Shown one piece after another: positions 11,670 to 20,115 of a DNA stretch of 64,000 bases. Source of the DNA: Stutzerimonas kunmingensis (lineage in GTDB: Bacteria > Pseudomonadota > Gammaproteobacteria > Pseudomonadales > Pseudomonadaceae); the NCBI RefSeq assembly GCF_014764705.1, contig NZ_JACXXG010000016.1, forward strand, positions 25,026 to 89,025, in the 5' to 3' direction. How positions within the stretch are numbered: position 1 is the first letter of the stretch; every line of letters starts with the position of its first letter. The notes beneath the pieces were generated by a model, which was not told the DNA's origin, ran no database searches, and saw nothing but the letters and a program-made list of their open reading frames with translations. A program made the position numbers and the translations under genes.

Positions 11670-12326
11670 ATGAAAACGTTGCTATCGAAAGGCCTGGCGA
11701 TGACCGCTGCCATGGCGTTGTGCACGAGCGCTTTGGCCGATGATGCGCTGTTCAAGGAGCATGTGTATGGCGCGCCGTTCAGCAAGTACAGCAATCAGGC
11801 TGGCTATTACGATTGTTCTGTAGAAATTGGCGCCACCGCACTGTGCATAGATGACGTCAAATTCGTGGGGCACGCTTTTACCGCCGCTTTACTGTTCTCC
11901 GGCGACAAGCTTTATATGGTCAGTCTGTTGTCAGCTTTTGAGCAGCAGGCCTATGTACAGGCGGTCGCTGCGCTGGCTAAGACCTTTGCGCTTGTCTCAC
12001 TGGCTGATGCCAGTTCGCAGCTTGATCTTCTTGATCTGGACCGCCGTAGCAGCCGGCAGGATTTCGCAGCAAAGTTGTCCAGTTACGAAAGCGTGGCGGC
12101 TAACGCAGGAAACCTAACCTACACCTTCATCGAAGGCCTGGATCGCGCCAAGAAGCATCCTAATGTCACGACAGCCGTAGCTGCCGCCAAGGACAATACG
12201 CGTGTCGCTGAGCTGGTGATAATGGATGACGGCGCTGACTCGATACTTGCCGTCCGTTTTTCGTTTCCTAAACTGGAGGCAAGAAAGCTCAAGGACGCGC
12301 TCGCCAGTCCCGTAGAGGATTTTTAG
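11670..12326 (+). CDS. Hypothetical exported protein
   Basis: A 218-residue protein I do not recognise. It begins with a clear signal peptide (MKTLLSKGLAMTAAMALCTSALA, cleavage after ALA), so it is probably periplasmic. The mature part has two cysteines about 13 residues apart (DCSVEIGATALCID) that could form a disulfide, then a mostly helical stretch and VAELVIMDDGADSILAV. ATG 11670 is preferred over ATG 11661, since GGGGA sits about 10 bases upstream of 11670 but abuts 11661. It converges on the polysaccharide cluster with 3 bases between stops; no functional link is evident. Confidence 0.7.
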   Translation: MKTLLSKGLAMTAAMALCTSALADDALFKEHVYGAPFSKYSNQAGYYDCSVEIGATALCIDDVKFVGHAFTAALLFSGDKLYMVSLLSAFEQQAYVQAVAALAKTFALVSLADASSQLDLLDLDRRSSRQDFAAKLSSYESVAANAGNLTYTFIEGLDRAKKHPNVTTAVAAAKDNTRVAELVIMDDGADSILAVRFSFPKLEARKLKDALASPVEDF

Positions 12327-12329
12327 CGA

Positions 12330-13400
12330 TCAGCGATTGGATGTCGCAACTACCGGCGCCGTTGAGGGGCTCTGGCGCGGCAGGTAGCGCTTGAGCCGAA
12401 GCGCTGGCGATTCGACGAGGTGCCAGGACAGCACCGCGAGCGCCAGGCTGGCAGCGAAGCCAAGCAGCATGAAGGGAATCAGTGGCAACTGGCCGTCGGT
12501 CCAGTGCATCAGAAGCTGCTGGACCGGGAAGCTGAAGATGTACAGGCCGTAGGAGAAGTCGCCGGCCTTGCCGAAGCCGGACAGCCTCGGAATGCGCAGT
12601 TGGGCGAGGTAGAGCGTCAGGTAGGGCAGGGTCAGCACGTGCACCAGCTCCCAGTGATCGGTGCGGGCACTCACCAGGTTGGCCGCAACCAGCAGAGCTG
12701 CGATTTTCCAGTTCCAGCGAACGAGCTGCCGGTACAGATAGAGCAGCACGCCGGTATAGAAGAACATTCCCAGGCGAGTGGCCTTGCGCAGCAGGTCGCT
12801 CTGCATCTCGTAGATCGGCATCAGGTGGAAGTGCACACCCACCATCAGAATCAGGCCGATCAGCGCGCTGCTGCGGCCGAAGACCTTGACGATTCCGAGC
12901 GTCAGCACGGTGGCGTACATCAGCACTTCGTAAGGCAGTGTCCAGAGCGAACCGTTGACGCTGTGGGGAAACGGGTTGGCCTCGAATACGCCGGGCAGGC
13001 GGAACTCGGTGATCAGCGCGGCGTTGGCCAGGTAGGCGAGCGTGCCGGGGGCGGTGAAGTAATCGCCAAGCGGCAGCTCGGTGGCCAGCGGGCCGATCAG
13101 CAGGACCACGAACAGCACCGAGACGATCAGTGCCGGCATGATGCGCAGGGCTCGCTTGGCGGCAAAATCCAGCACGCTGCGGCTGTTCAGCCAGGACGCC
13201 GCAATGAGGAAACCGCTCATCACGAAGAACACGTGTACGGCGATATCCGCCGAGTCGTAGCTGCCGCTGAACAGGCGCAGAGGTTCCCGGTCCGCCTGAC
13301 CGGATAGGCCGTAGCTATGGCCGAACACGACCATCGAGGCGGCAAAGAAGCGCAGGAAATCGAAGTTGTTGTCTCTTGGCGCGGTGGTTGGCGCGTGCAT
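12330..13400 (-). CDS. Acyltransferase 3 family membrane protein
   Basis: A 356-residue polytopic membrane protein of the OafA/acyltransferase-3 family. The family start NNFDFLRFFAASMVVFGHSYGLSG contains the conserved arginine and histidine, and about ten hydrophobic helices follow. Such enzymes transfer acetyl or other acyl groups to surface polysaccharides. It is the last gene of the minus-strand exopolysaccharide cluster and so may decorate the repeat unit. The start has a strong AAGGAGGAG site. Confidence 0.88.
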   Translation of the reverse strand: MHAPTTAPRDNNFDFLRFFAASMVVFGHSYGLSGQADREPLRLFSGSYDSADIAVHVFFVMSGFLIAASWLNSRSVLDFAAKRALRIMPALIVSVLFVVLLIGPLATELPLGDYFTAPGTLAYLANAALITEFRLPGVFEANPFPHSVNGSLWTLPYEVLMYATVLTLGIVKVFGRSSALIGLILMVGVHFHLMPIYEMQSDLLRKATRLGMFFYTGVLLYLYRQLVRWNWKIAALLVAANLVSARTDHWELVHVLTLPYLTLYLAQLRIPRLSGFGKAGDFSYGLYIFSFPVQQLLMHWTDGQLPLIPFMLLGFAASLALAVLSWHLVESPALRLKRYLPRQSPSTAPVVATSNR

Positions 13401-13421
13401 CGGCTCCTCCTTGGAATGGGT

Positions 13422-14495
13422 TCAGCGCAACGGAAAGGTCTGATGCATCCCCAGCGAACGGTTCTCGCCGTCACGGATGGCCTGCTCGATCAGTTGCAGC
13501 CGTTCCGGAACCTGCTGTCGCCGGGCCACGTGCCGCAGCAGGCCGAGGAAGATGCTTCGGTTCAACCGATAGAGCCAGGGTGAGGCGGCCCAGACGTAGG
13601 TGTCGAACCAGGCCTGGTTGCGGGCGGTGTAGTAGGCGCGGAAATCGGAATCACCGAGCAGGAAGGCTTCGTAGATGTTGCGGGTGTGCGCCTTGATGTT
13701 CCAGGACAGCTCAAGCTCGTCGATCAGCGCATCGGTCACCAGACGCAGACGGCCACCTTTGGCGGTAATGCGACGGGTGTACTCGGTGTCATCGGCGTAG
13801 AGCACCAGCTCGCGCAAGGGCACCCCGATCGCCTGGTACAGGCTGCGATGGGCGAGCATGCCGCCATAGGGGGCGAACGGCAGGTCGATGGCCCGCGGCG
13901 GCGTGCCTTTTGGCCGGCCCCAGGGCAGGCGGCGCCAGACCTTGTACGGCAGCTGCGCGACGTGAAAGCCGAAGTAGCTGGAACGTGGCTGGATGGCGAA
14001 ACGGCTCGGTACGCCGCGGGCGATGTCTTCCTGCTGACTGGGGCGAAAGCCCAGCACGGCGGCACGATGCAGCCCTACCTCGTCCGCCATTCGCGCCAGT
14101 TCTTCATGCAGCAGACGCACCGCGGCCGCGGTGGGGCCGTTGTCGTCATCCATCATCCAGATGTACTGCGCGCCTTCGGCCAGCGCCGCTTCCAGCCCCA
14201 CGGCATAGCCGTTGGCCGAGCCGGTGTTCTGCGCCAGTGGGATGATGCGCACCTGCCCTGGCCAGCGGCTGGTGAGCTGTTCGAGTGGTGCGGTCGAGGC
14301 ATTGCTGACCACCAGTACGCGGGTGATCTGTTCGAAGGCGAAGGCCTGCTCGATCAGTCGGCGCAGGTAAACCAGGCGGTCGCCGTAGGTCACCGTGACG
14401 ATGGTGGTTTGCCGTCGCACCGGCATCTCGCCGGCGCTGGCGGCGGCTGCCTGTGCACTCTGCTTGCAGGGTTCGACGCGCGCGGTGTTCTGCAC
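13422..14495 (-). CDS. Glycosyltransferase family 2
   Basis: A 357-residue GT-A fold glycosyltransferase. The nucleotide-binding strand reads TTIVTVTYGDRLVYLRRLI, the metal-binding DxD-like motif is IWMMDDDNGP, and the galactofuranosyl/rhamnosyl-type NTGSANGYAVGLEAAL follows. The start is GTG 14495, with AGGAG about 8 bases upstream. It probably adds one sugar to the lipid-linked repeat unit on the cytoplasmic face. It is separated by 11 bases from a small upstream gene in the same operon. Confidence 0.87.
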   Translation of the reverse strand: MQNTARVEPCKQSAQAAAASAGEMPVRRQTTIVTVTYGDRLVYLRRLIEQAFAFEQITRVLVVSNASTAPLEQLTSRWPGQVRIIPLAQNTGSANGYAVGLEAALAEGAQYIWMMDDDNGPTAAAVRLLHEELARMADEVGLHRAAVLGFRPSQQEDIARGVPSRFAIQPRSSYFGFHVAQLPYKVWRRLPWGRPKGTPPRAIDLPFAPYGGMLAHRSLYQAIGVPLRELVLYADDTEYTRRITAKGGRLRLVTDALIDELELSWNIKAHTRNIYEAFLLGDSDFRAYYTARNQAWFDTYVWAASPWLYRLNRSIFLGLLRHVARRQQVPERLQLIEQAIRDGENRSLGMHQTFPLR

Positions 14496-14506
14496 GGAAT
14501 ATCTCC

Positions 14507-14719
14507 TCAGCTCTGTTCAGGCGTGGCCAACGACAGGCAGTCGGCCTGCTGCACGTCGGCTGTCGTGCCTTCTTCGTTGGGGCTGAAGAAGGCGTGGAAG
14601 ATGCGGATGAATCCATTGCCCGACGGTCCGTCAGGCGCGCCGGGTGCGGGAATGAGTTCGGTGTAGGAATAGCCATCGGCCAGAATCAGCGACGTTCTGG
14701 ATGTTTCTTCTGTGCTCAT
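14507..14719 (-). CDS. Small unknown protein within the exopolysaccharide cluster
   Basis: A 70-residue protein starting MSTEETSRTSLILADGYSY. It has no signal peptide and no membrane helix. ATG 14719 is preceded by CAGGAG at good spacing, and the gene sits tightly between its neighbours on the operon strand, which supports it being real although the family is unknown to me. It is acidic, with a proline/glycine-rich centre (PAPGAPDGPSGNG) and FIRIFHAFF as the only hydrophobic patch. The same frame stays open upstream past this start, but that extension overlaps the next gene and is unlikely. Confidence 0.6.
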   Translation of the reverse strand: MSTEETSRTSLILADGYSYTELIPAPGAPDGPSGNGFIRIFHAFFSPNEEGTTADVQQADCLSLATPEQS

Positions 14720-14757
14720 GTCTGTGCTCCTGCATGACCCGGTGCTGCGACGCCGGA

Positions 14758-15087
14758 TCAGAATGAATAGCGCCTGCTGTCTGCCGGCGGACTCCAGAAC
14801 GAACCGGACGCCGGTTCCGCGAATCGATACGGTTGATGACCGGATGGGCTTTCCTGCTGACCGCCGCCATTGGAGCCACAGCGTGGCGTGGAATCGGTTG
14901 ACGAGTCGCTGTAGGCGATGACGCTCGCACTGCCGGCGCTGGTGCAGGCAGGCAACTGGCTGGACGGGTCGGTCGGTTCGGTGATCAGCGTGTCGGCGTT
15001 CACCGCAGCGCTGGCTGGCTCGATCACTACAACGAGAGCGAACCCGAGCGCTCGGGTCACTCTCATCCACTTTTTTACTGTGTTCAT
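14758..15087 (-). CDS. Small exported unknown protein in the exopolysaccharide cluster
   Basis: A 109-residue protein with a signal peptide (VKKWMRVTRALGFALVVV, predicted cleavage near ASA). GAGG lies about 8 bases before ATG 15087. The mature part is short and low in complexity, rich in serine, proline and glycine, with two cysteines (LPACTS, PRCGSNGGG). I do not recognise the family. Its place in the cluster suggests a periplasmic or secreted role in polymer assembly or attachment, but this is inference. Confidence 0.6.
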   Translation of the reverse strand: MNTVKKWMRVTRALGFALVVVIEPASAAVNADTLITEPTDPSSQLPACTSAGSASVIAYSDSSTDSTPRCGSNGGGQQESPSGHQPYRFAEPASGSFWSPPADSRRYSF

Positions 15088-15129
15088 CCTTGAAACCTCG
15101 TAAGTGAATGGGGTTGATGGGGACTACGC

Positions 15130-16338
15130 TCAGGCGTGCTTGATCGGCACCACGGCTGCCGGGTAGAGCGGCGTGCTGGGGGCCGGCAAGGGCGCGGAGC
15201 TCTGCTGAAGGTCGAAGGCGCTGGCTTCGCGCAGACGCGCGTCGACGAAAGCGCGGATTTCCTGCTGGAAGCGTTCGCTGGAGAAGCGCTCGGCATTGCG
15301 TCGGCAGTTTTCCGGGGTGATGCGCGAGCACTGGGCCTCGAACTCGCCGATGGCGGCGCTGAGCGAGGCGGTGGTCTGCTCCGGGTAGAACACGCCCGTG
15401 GGTTCGGCATGTTCGAGCCCGCGTACGGTTTCCAGTACGCCGCCGCGCCCGTAGGCGACTACCGGCGTGCCACAGGCCTGCGCCTCGATCGGCGCGATGC
15501 CGAAATCTTCTTCGGCGGCGAAGACGAACGCCTTGGCGCGCTGCATGTGTTGCAGCAGCACCTCGAAACTCTGGTAGCCGAGCAGGGTGACGTTGGGCCC
15601 GGCCGCTTCACGGGCCTTGTCCATTTCCGGGCCGGTGCCGATGACGATCAGGCGCTTGTCCGGCATGGCCGCGAACGCCTCGATGATCATCGGCATCTTC
15701 TTGTAGGGCACCATCCGCGAAGCGGTGAGATAGAAGTCTTCCTTAGCCTCGTGCAGGGTGAACTGGCGGGTGTCGACCGGCGGGTAGATCACCGTGGACT
15801 GGCGCCGGTAGCTCTTGTTGATGCGCCGGCCGATGAAGTGCGAATTGGCGATGAACTCGTCGACGCCGCTGGCGGTGCGCTGGTCCCACATGCGCATGTA
15901 GTGCAGCAGCATGCGCGCCAGCTTGGCCTTGATGCCGCGCTCCAGGCTCGCTTCGTGCAGGTACTGGTGCTGCAGGTCCCAGGCGTAGCGAATGGGCGAA
16001 TGCACGTAGCTGATGTGCAGCTGGTTGGGCCCGGTCAGCACGCCCTTGGCCACTGCGTGGCTGCTGGAAATGATCAGGTCATACGAGGACATGTCGAGCT
16101 GCTCGATGGCCAGCGGCATCAGCGGCAGGTACTTTTGGTAATGGGTGCGCGCCTTCGGCAGTTGCTGGATGAAGGTGGTGGTGGCGCGCTTGCCGCCGAG
16201 GTGGGCACGGTCGGCGTCGGAGAGAAAATCGATGACGGCGAACAGATCGGCGTCCGGCCAGACGGCGCACAGCCCGGCGAGCACGCGCTCGGCGCCGGCA
16301 TACGTCACCAGCCAGTCGTGAACGATGGCAACTTTCAT
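15130..16338 (-). CDS. Glycosyltransferase family 4
   Basis: A 402-residue GT-B fold glycosyltransferase. It starts MKVAIVHDWLVTYAGAERVL, typical of mannosyl/fucosyl transferases of O-antigen and exopolysaccharide clusters (WbaZ-like). The C-terminal nucleotide-sugar site contains FAAEEDFGIAPIEAQACGTPVVAYGRGG, the E-x7-E motif of the family. It would act on lipid-linked intermediates at the inner membrane. The donor and linkage cannot be read from sequence. Confidence 0.9.
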   Translation of the reverse strand: MKVAIVHDWLVTYAGAERVLAGLCAVWPDADLFAVIDFLSDADRAHLGGKRATTTFIQQLPKARTHYQKYLPLMPLAIEQLDMSSYDLIISSSHAVAKGVLTGPNQLHISYVHSPIRYAWDLQHQYLHEASLERGIKAKLARMLLHYMRMWDQRTASGVDEFIANSHFIGRRINKSYRRQSTVIYPPVDTRQFTLHEAKEDFYLTASRMVPYKKMPMIIEAFAAMPDKRLIVIGTGPEMDKAREAAGPNVTLLGYQSFEVLLQHMQRAKAFVFAAEEDFGIAPIEAQACGTPVVAYGRGGVLETVRGLEHAEPTGVFYPEQTTASLSAAIGEFEAQCSRITPENCRRNAERFSSERFQQEIRAFVDARLREASAFDLQQSSAPLPAPSTPLYPAAVVPIKHA

Positions 16339-16386
16339 GGCATGACATCCTTGATCGAGAAAGAGTGAGCAGCGAGGCGGTGAGCC

Positions 16387-17421
16387 TCAGCGGCTGTGCA
16401 GGCGTGCCAGTGGCATCAGGTCGTGTTGTCTGGTCAGGCGCCTGCCGGCGTGAGCCAGCGGCAGATCCAGAAACTGACGGCAGAGCTGGGCGCTGCCGAG
16501 GGCCAGCAGCAGGCCGAACACAGCGCCAGCCAGGCTGGCGGTCGGGCCGGTCAGGCCGAGCGCCTGGGGCAGCAGTTCGCTCAGGCGCTGCATCGCTGGC
16601 AGCAACAGATAGAGCGAGTAGCTGAGGCTTCCAAGCCAGACGAGCGGCGGTGCCCGTAGCGGTAGTCGGCTGGTGACCAGCAGGAAGGTCACGATGGCCA
16701 GGGCATAGGTGAGCAGGTCCCGGGGCCAGGCGGTTGCGTCCGCAGACCAGCCGGCGAGGAAGATGATCGGCAGCACCAGCAGGTAGATTCGCAGCGTGTA
16801 GCGCGCATATTCGCGGGCTCGTCTGCGGGCGTAGCTGCTGCTTTCATGCTTGGCCTCGTACCTGAGTGACGCGAAAAACATCAGTGATAGCGCCAGCGGC
16901 AGCGTGACCGGTAGCTCTGTGCCCAGCAGCTGCCGCGCCAGGGCGAGCAGCAGCGCCACCGCCAGCAGCACGAGCGCGCAGCTGGTCCGCAGACTGACGC
17001 TGTGCAACAGGCCGAGCACCTGCAGCAGCAGGCACAATCCGTAGAACAGCAGGATTGGCAGCAGCGCTCCGTAAGCGCCGATGACCTCGAACGCCATGGC
17101 GCCGCCTGGCGCGGCCACACCCGGCAGCCAGGCCGGTGCCGTCGGCAACAGAATGGCGGTCAGCAGCACCGCCAGCAGGTAGACCGGCAGCAGGCGCAGC
17201 AGGCGGCGGACGACGAAGCCTCGCCCGCCGTCGACGCTGGTATGCAGGCTGGCCGGCACGATGAAACCGCAGCACAGCAGGAACCAGAGCACCGCCAGCA
17301 GTCCGGGGTCCAGGGCGTGCTGCAGTGCCCAGCCGTCTGACAGTGGCAACAGCAGGGTCTGGAAAATCAGGAGTAGGGCTGCGCTGCCGCGTAGCGCGTC
17401 GATATGCGCCAACCGTTCCAT
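16387..17421 (-). CDS. Second acyltransferase 3 family membrane protein
   Basis: A 344-residue, very leucine-rich polytopic membrane protein. It begins RLAHIDALRGSAALLLIFQ, matching the acyltransferase-3 start, but the usual histidine after the first helix is not obvious (LIFQTLLLPL where relatives have VFGHS-like sequence). It could be a diverged O-acyltransferase or a PslL-like membrane protein. The start follows GAGG. Two acyltransferase-type proteins in one cluster suggest more than one non-sugar substituent on the polymer, or one degenerate copy. Confidence 0.75.
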   Translation of the reverse strand: MERLAHIDALRGSAALLLIFQTLLLPLSDGWALQHALDPGLLAVLWFLLCCGFIVPASLHTSVDGGRGFVVRRLLRLLPVYLLAVLLTAILLPTAPAWLPGVAAPGGAMAFEVIGAYGALLPILLFYGLCLLLQVLGLLHSVSLRTSCALVLLAVALLLALARQLLGTELPVTLPLALSLMFFASLRYEAKHESSSYARRRAREYARYTLRIYLLVLPIIFLAGWSADATAWPRDLLTYALAIVTFLLVTSRLPLRAPPLVWLGSLSYSLYLLLPAMQRLSELLPQALGLTGPTASLAGAVFGLLLALGSAQLCRQFLDLPLAHAGRRLTRQHDLMPLARLHSR

Positions 17422-17475
17422 GGTCTGCCTCGCTTGGTTGATGGAGTTGAGTGTCGGGACTGCATTCGTCGGGCA

Positions 17476-18582
17476 TCAGGGGCGGTCCGATGACCAGGCG
17501 ATAAAGGACGGCGGGCTGGGTTTGCCCATTAGTGCCTTGTCGATCAGCTGCGACACGGTCTGCGCCGAGCGCTTCCAGGAGTAGCGCTCGACGTTGGCCA
17601 GGCCGAGGGTGCGCAGGTCGTCGCGCAGTCGCGCGTCCTGCAGCACGTGGCGCATGCGGCGGGCAATGTCCTCGATGTTCAGGGGCTCGAAATAGAGCAC
17701 GCTCTCGCCGAGCACTTCCGGTATCGATGCGGCCCGCGCGGCGATCACCGGACACCCGCAGGCCTGGGCCTCCAGCGGCGGAATGCCGAAGCCTTCGTAG
17801 AGCGAAGGGAACACGAAGGCGGTGGCGCCCTGGTATTCGCGCACCAGCTGATCGTCGTTCAGCCGGCCGAGAATGCGTACGCGCGGATTGCCATCCATGC
17901 TGGAGGTGGAGCCGGAGAACACCGAGTGCGAGTCGCCGACTATATGCAGCTCCACGTCATCGAAGCCTTCCAGGCTGAGGAAGGCCGCGACCATCCGCGC
18001 GAAGTTCTTGTGCGCGTTCGGGGAGGACACCGCCAGTACGTATGGCCTGGCATTGCCGCTGCGATCCGCGCCACTCGGCGGATGGAACTTGGCCGCCACC
18101 GCATTGGGGACGACGCAGATCTTCTCGCTCGGGTAGCCGTAGTAGCGGGCGATTTCCTTGCGTGAGAAGTCGCTGACGGTGATCAGTGCCTTGATGCGCT
18201 TGAGCAGCAGCGGCGTGATGCCCTTGTAGACGCTGCGGAAGGTGCGCGAATAGCTTTCCGGATGGCGCACATAGGTGATGTCGTGATGGGTGGCGATCTG
18301 GTTGCGGTAGATCAGCGGTGCCGTGTTGCACAGTGACACCAGGGGCGGATAGCCATGGCGCGCCAGCCAGAGAGGCAGGTCCAGCTGTTCCCACAGATGC
18401 CCGTGGTTGCGGCCGATGCGCCGCACCTGCAGGCGCTCGGCGCTGGCGTGCATGCGGATGTCGTCCGGTGCGACGAATGTCAGGTCCTTGCGCATGGCAG
18501 CAAGCTCCAGGCAGACCTGTTCGGCAAAACGTTGCACACCGCGGGTTTCCTGGGTCAGGAAACGGGCGTTGATGGCGATCAT
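17476..18582 (-). CDS. Glycosyltransferase family 4
   Basis: A 368-residue GT-B glycosyltransferase. The N-terminus MIAINARFLTQETRGVQRFA and PSLYEGFGIPPLEAQACGCPVI in the C-terminal domain (E-x7-E motif) identify the WbpY/MtfB-like GT4 group, many of which are mannosyltransferases. AAGGAG precedes ATG 18582. It is followed by an acyltransferase and preceded by a glycoside hydrolase, with 195 bases of non-coding sequence before it (18583-18777) in which I see no gene. Confidence 0.9.
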   Translation of the reverse strand: MIAINARFLTQETRGVQRFAEQVCLELAAMRKDLTFVAPDDIRMHASAERLQVRRIGRNHGHLWEQLDLPLWLARHGYPPLVSLCNTAPLIYRNQIATHHDITYVRHPESYSRTFRSVYKGITPLLLKRIKALITVSDFSRKEIARYYGYPSEKICVVPNAVAAKFHPPSGADRSGNARPYVLAVSSPNAHKNFARMVAAFLSLEGFDDVELHIVGDSHSVFSGSTSSMDGNPRVRILGRLNDDQLVREYQGATAFVFPSLYEGFGIPPLEAQACGCPVIAARAASIPEVLGESVLYFEPLNIEDIARRMRHVLQDARLRDDLRTLGLANVERYSWKRSAQTVSQLIDKALMGKPSPPSFIAWSSDRP

Positions 18583-18777
18583 GTAGGGCTCTCCTTGCGG
18601 GGATGGTGTGCGCCGCCGGTTGCTGGCAAGCGGCGAACGCCGGCAGGTGGCGGCTTTGGCGACTGGCGAAGCGATGCGTCGTGCGTGGCGGTCAATGCGG
18701 GTTGGCCAGCGCGTGCTGGTCCGGTTGCGTTTCGCCTGGGTGGCCGGTCGCGCGGTCAGTGCATGTCGCGACAGGGG

Positions 18778-20100
18778 TCAACCGTCGTTCTGCACCGCGC
18801 GCAGGCTGATGATTTTCGGGAATCCATCGAGCTCCACCTCGGTGCTGCAGGCTTGGCCTTTGCCCGGACACTTCCACGCGGTACTGGTGACCACACGGCC
18901 GTGCTGGGGCTGGGCGGTATCGATCAGCGCTACCTGGCCCGCCTGGCCTTCGGCGTTCTGCAGCTCCACGGTTCGCGGCTTGCCGGTGCTCCAGGCCACC
19001 ATCAGCTCATCGTCTGCGCGGGCGAATCGCAGCATCACCACGTCACCCGGAGTTTTCTCTTCGCGGCTGAGGAAGCTGTACTGGCTGATGATCGGGCTGA
19101 TGGAGGCGAGCACCGAATAGGCCGGCTTGAGTGTGAAGTCCTGCCGTACCAGGCCGAAGTTGTGTTCGCGTTCGGTCTTGTCGGTGCCATCGTTGCGGAA
19201 GTCGTACCACCACATGCCCTTGATGCTCGGCAGCGTCTTGGCCAGGAAGAAGGCGCGGGCGAGGTAGGCCGCCTGCAGGCTTTCATCGATGCCGCATGCG
19301 CCCTGATGGGCAGGCCAGGCCATCTCCGTCAGGTAGAGCGGTACCGGGCGTCCGGCGGCGCGGGTCAGGTCCTTGTCGACCTCGCTCATCCATTCGATCC
19401 AGGCCTCTGGGGTGTTGCGCCGCCAGCCGCGGCAGTGCACGTAGGGATGCAAGGACAGGCCGTCCACCGATTGCATCAGGCCGTTCTCCAGCAGGCGCAG
19501 GGCGAAACCGGAGTCGATACCCTGGCTGGTCACGGCGCCGGCGAGCACCTTGGCGTTGGGCGCACGCTGCCGGATGATCCCGGACGCATCGGCGATCAGC
19601 CTCGCGTAATCCTGGGTGAACTCGGGGTCGCGCGGGTCCTCGACGTCCCATTCGTTCCAGATCTCGTAATAGGCGACCTGGCCTTTCAGCTCTTCGGTGA
19701 TGAACTCGACATAGCGATTGAATGCCGCCCTTACCGGCTCGCTGCGGGGCTTTTCACCCCCGCCGTAGTGCGAGTTGCCGTAGCCGAGGATGAACTGGGT
19801 GCTCAGCCCGTGAGCGGCTGTTGCTTTCAGATAACGGTGCCAGGATGGCTCGATCTTCAATTGCCCAGGGCGGCGCTCGACGTAGGCCCAGTGAGCGTCG
19901 GTGCGCACGGAGGTGATGCCGGCATCGCGCATCATCGCGTAGGCGCGGCCGCTGGGGTCGCCCTTGTGCAGTTCATGGGCACAGACGCCGACCACGAAAG
20001 GCTCCTCGGTGGTCTGGGCCGGTGTAAACGGAGCAAGGCCAAGCAAGCCGCCCAGCAGCAGGATGTTGAGCGGGGTAGAGCGCTTCGTCATGTGGATCAT
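18778..20100 (-). CDS. PslG-like exported glycoside hydrolase (clan A, GH39-like)
   Basis: A 440-residue protein with an N-terminal signal sequence or anchor (NILLLGGLLGLAPFTPAQ) and a TIM-barrel. The acid/base glutamate is about residue 150 in YYEIWNEWDVEDP and the nucleophile about residue 259 in LYLTEMAWP. Length and motifs match PslG of P. aeruginosa, an endoglycosidase encoded in the Psl cluster that trims the polymer. Hydrolases inside such clusters often act on stalled or misrouted polymer in the periplasm. A start four codons later is equally possible. Confidence 0.82.
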   Translation of the reverse strand: MIHMTKRSTPLNILLLGGLLGLAPFTPAQTTEEPFVVGVCAHELHKGDPSGRAYAMMRDAGITSVRTDAHWAYVERRPGQLKIEPSWHRYLKATAAHGLSTQFILGYGNSHYGGGEKPRSEPVRAAFNRYVEFITEELKGQVAYYEIWNEWDVEDPRDPEFTQDYARLIADASGIIRQRAPNAKVLAGAVTSQGIDSGFALRLLENGLMQSVDGLSLHPYVHCRGWRRNTPEAWIEWMSEVDKDLTRAAGRPVPLYLTEMAWPAHQGACGIDESLQAAYLARAFFLAKTLPSIKGMWWYDFRNDGTDKTEREHNFGLVRQDFTLKPAYSVLASISPIISQYSFLSREEKTPGDVVMLRFARADDELMVAWSTGKPRTVELQNAEGQAGQVALIDTAQPQHGRVVTSTAWKCPGKGQACSTEVELDGFPKIISLRAVQNDG

Positions 20101-20115
20101 CCGTGAAGGTAGGTC

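Noticed and set aside
14507..15331. A 274-codon frame containing the small protein at its end
   Set aside because: Only the last 70 codons have a ribosome binding site; the rest overlaps the exported small gene and a glycosyltransferase.
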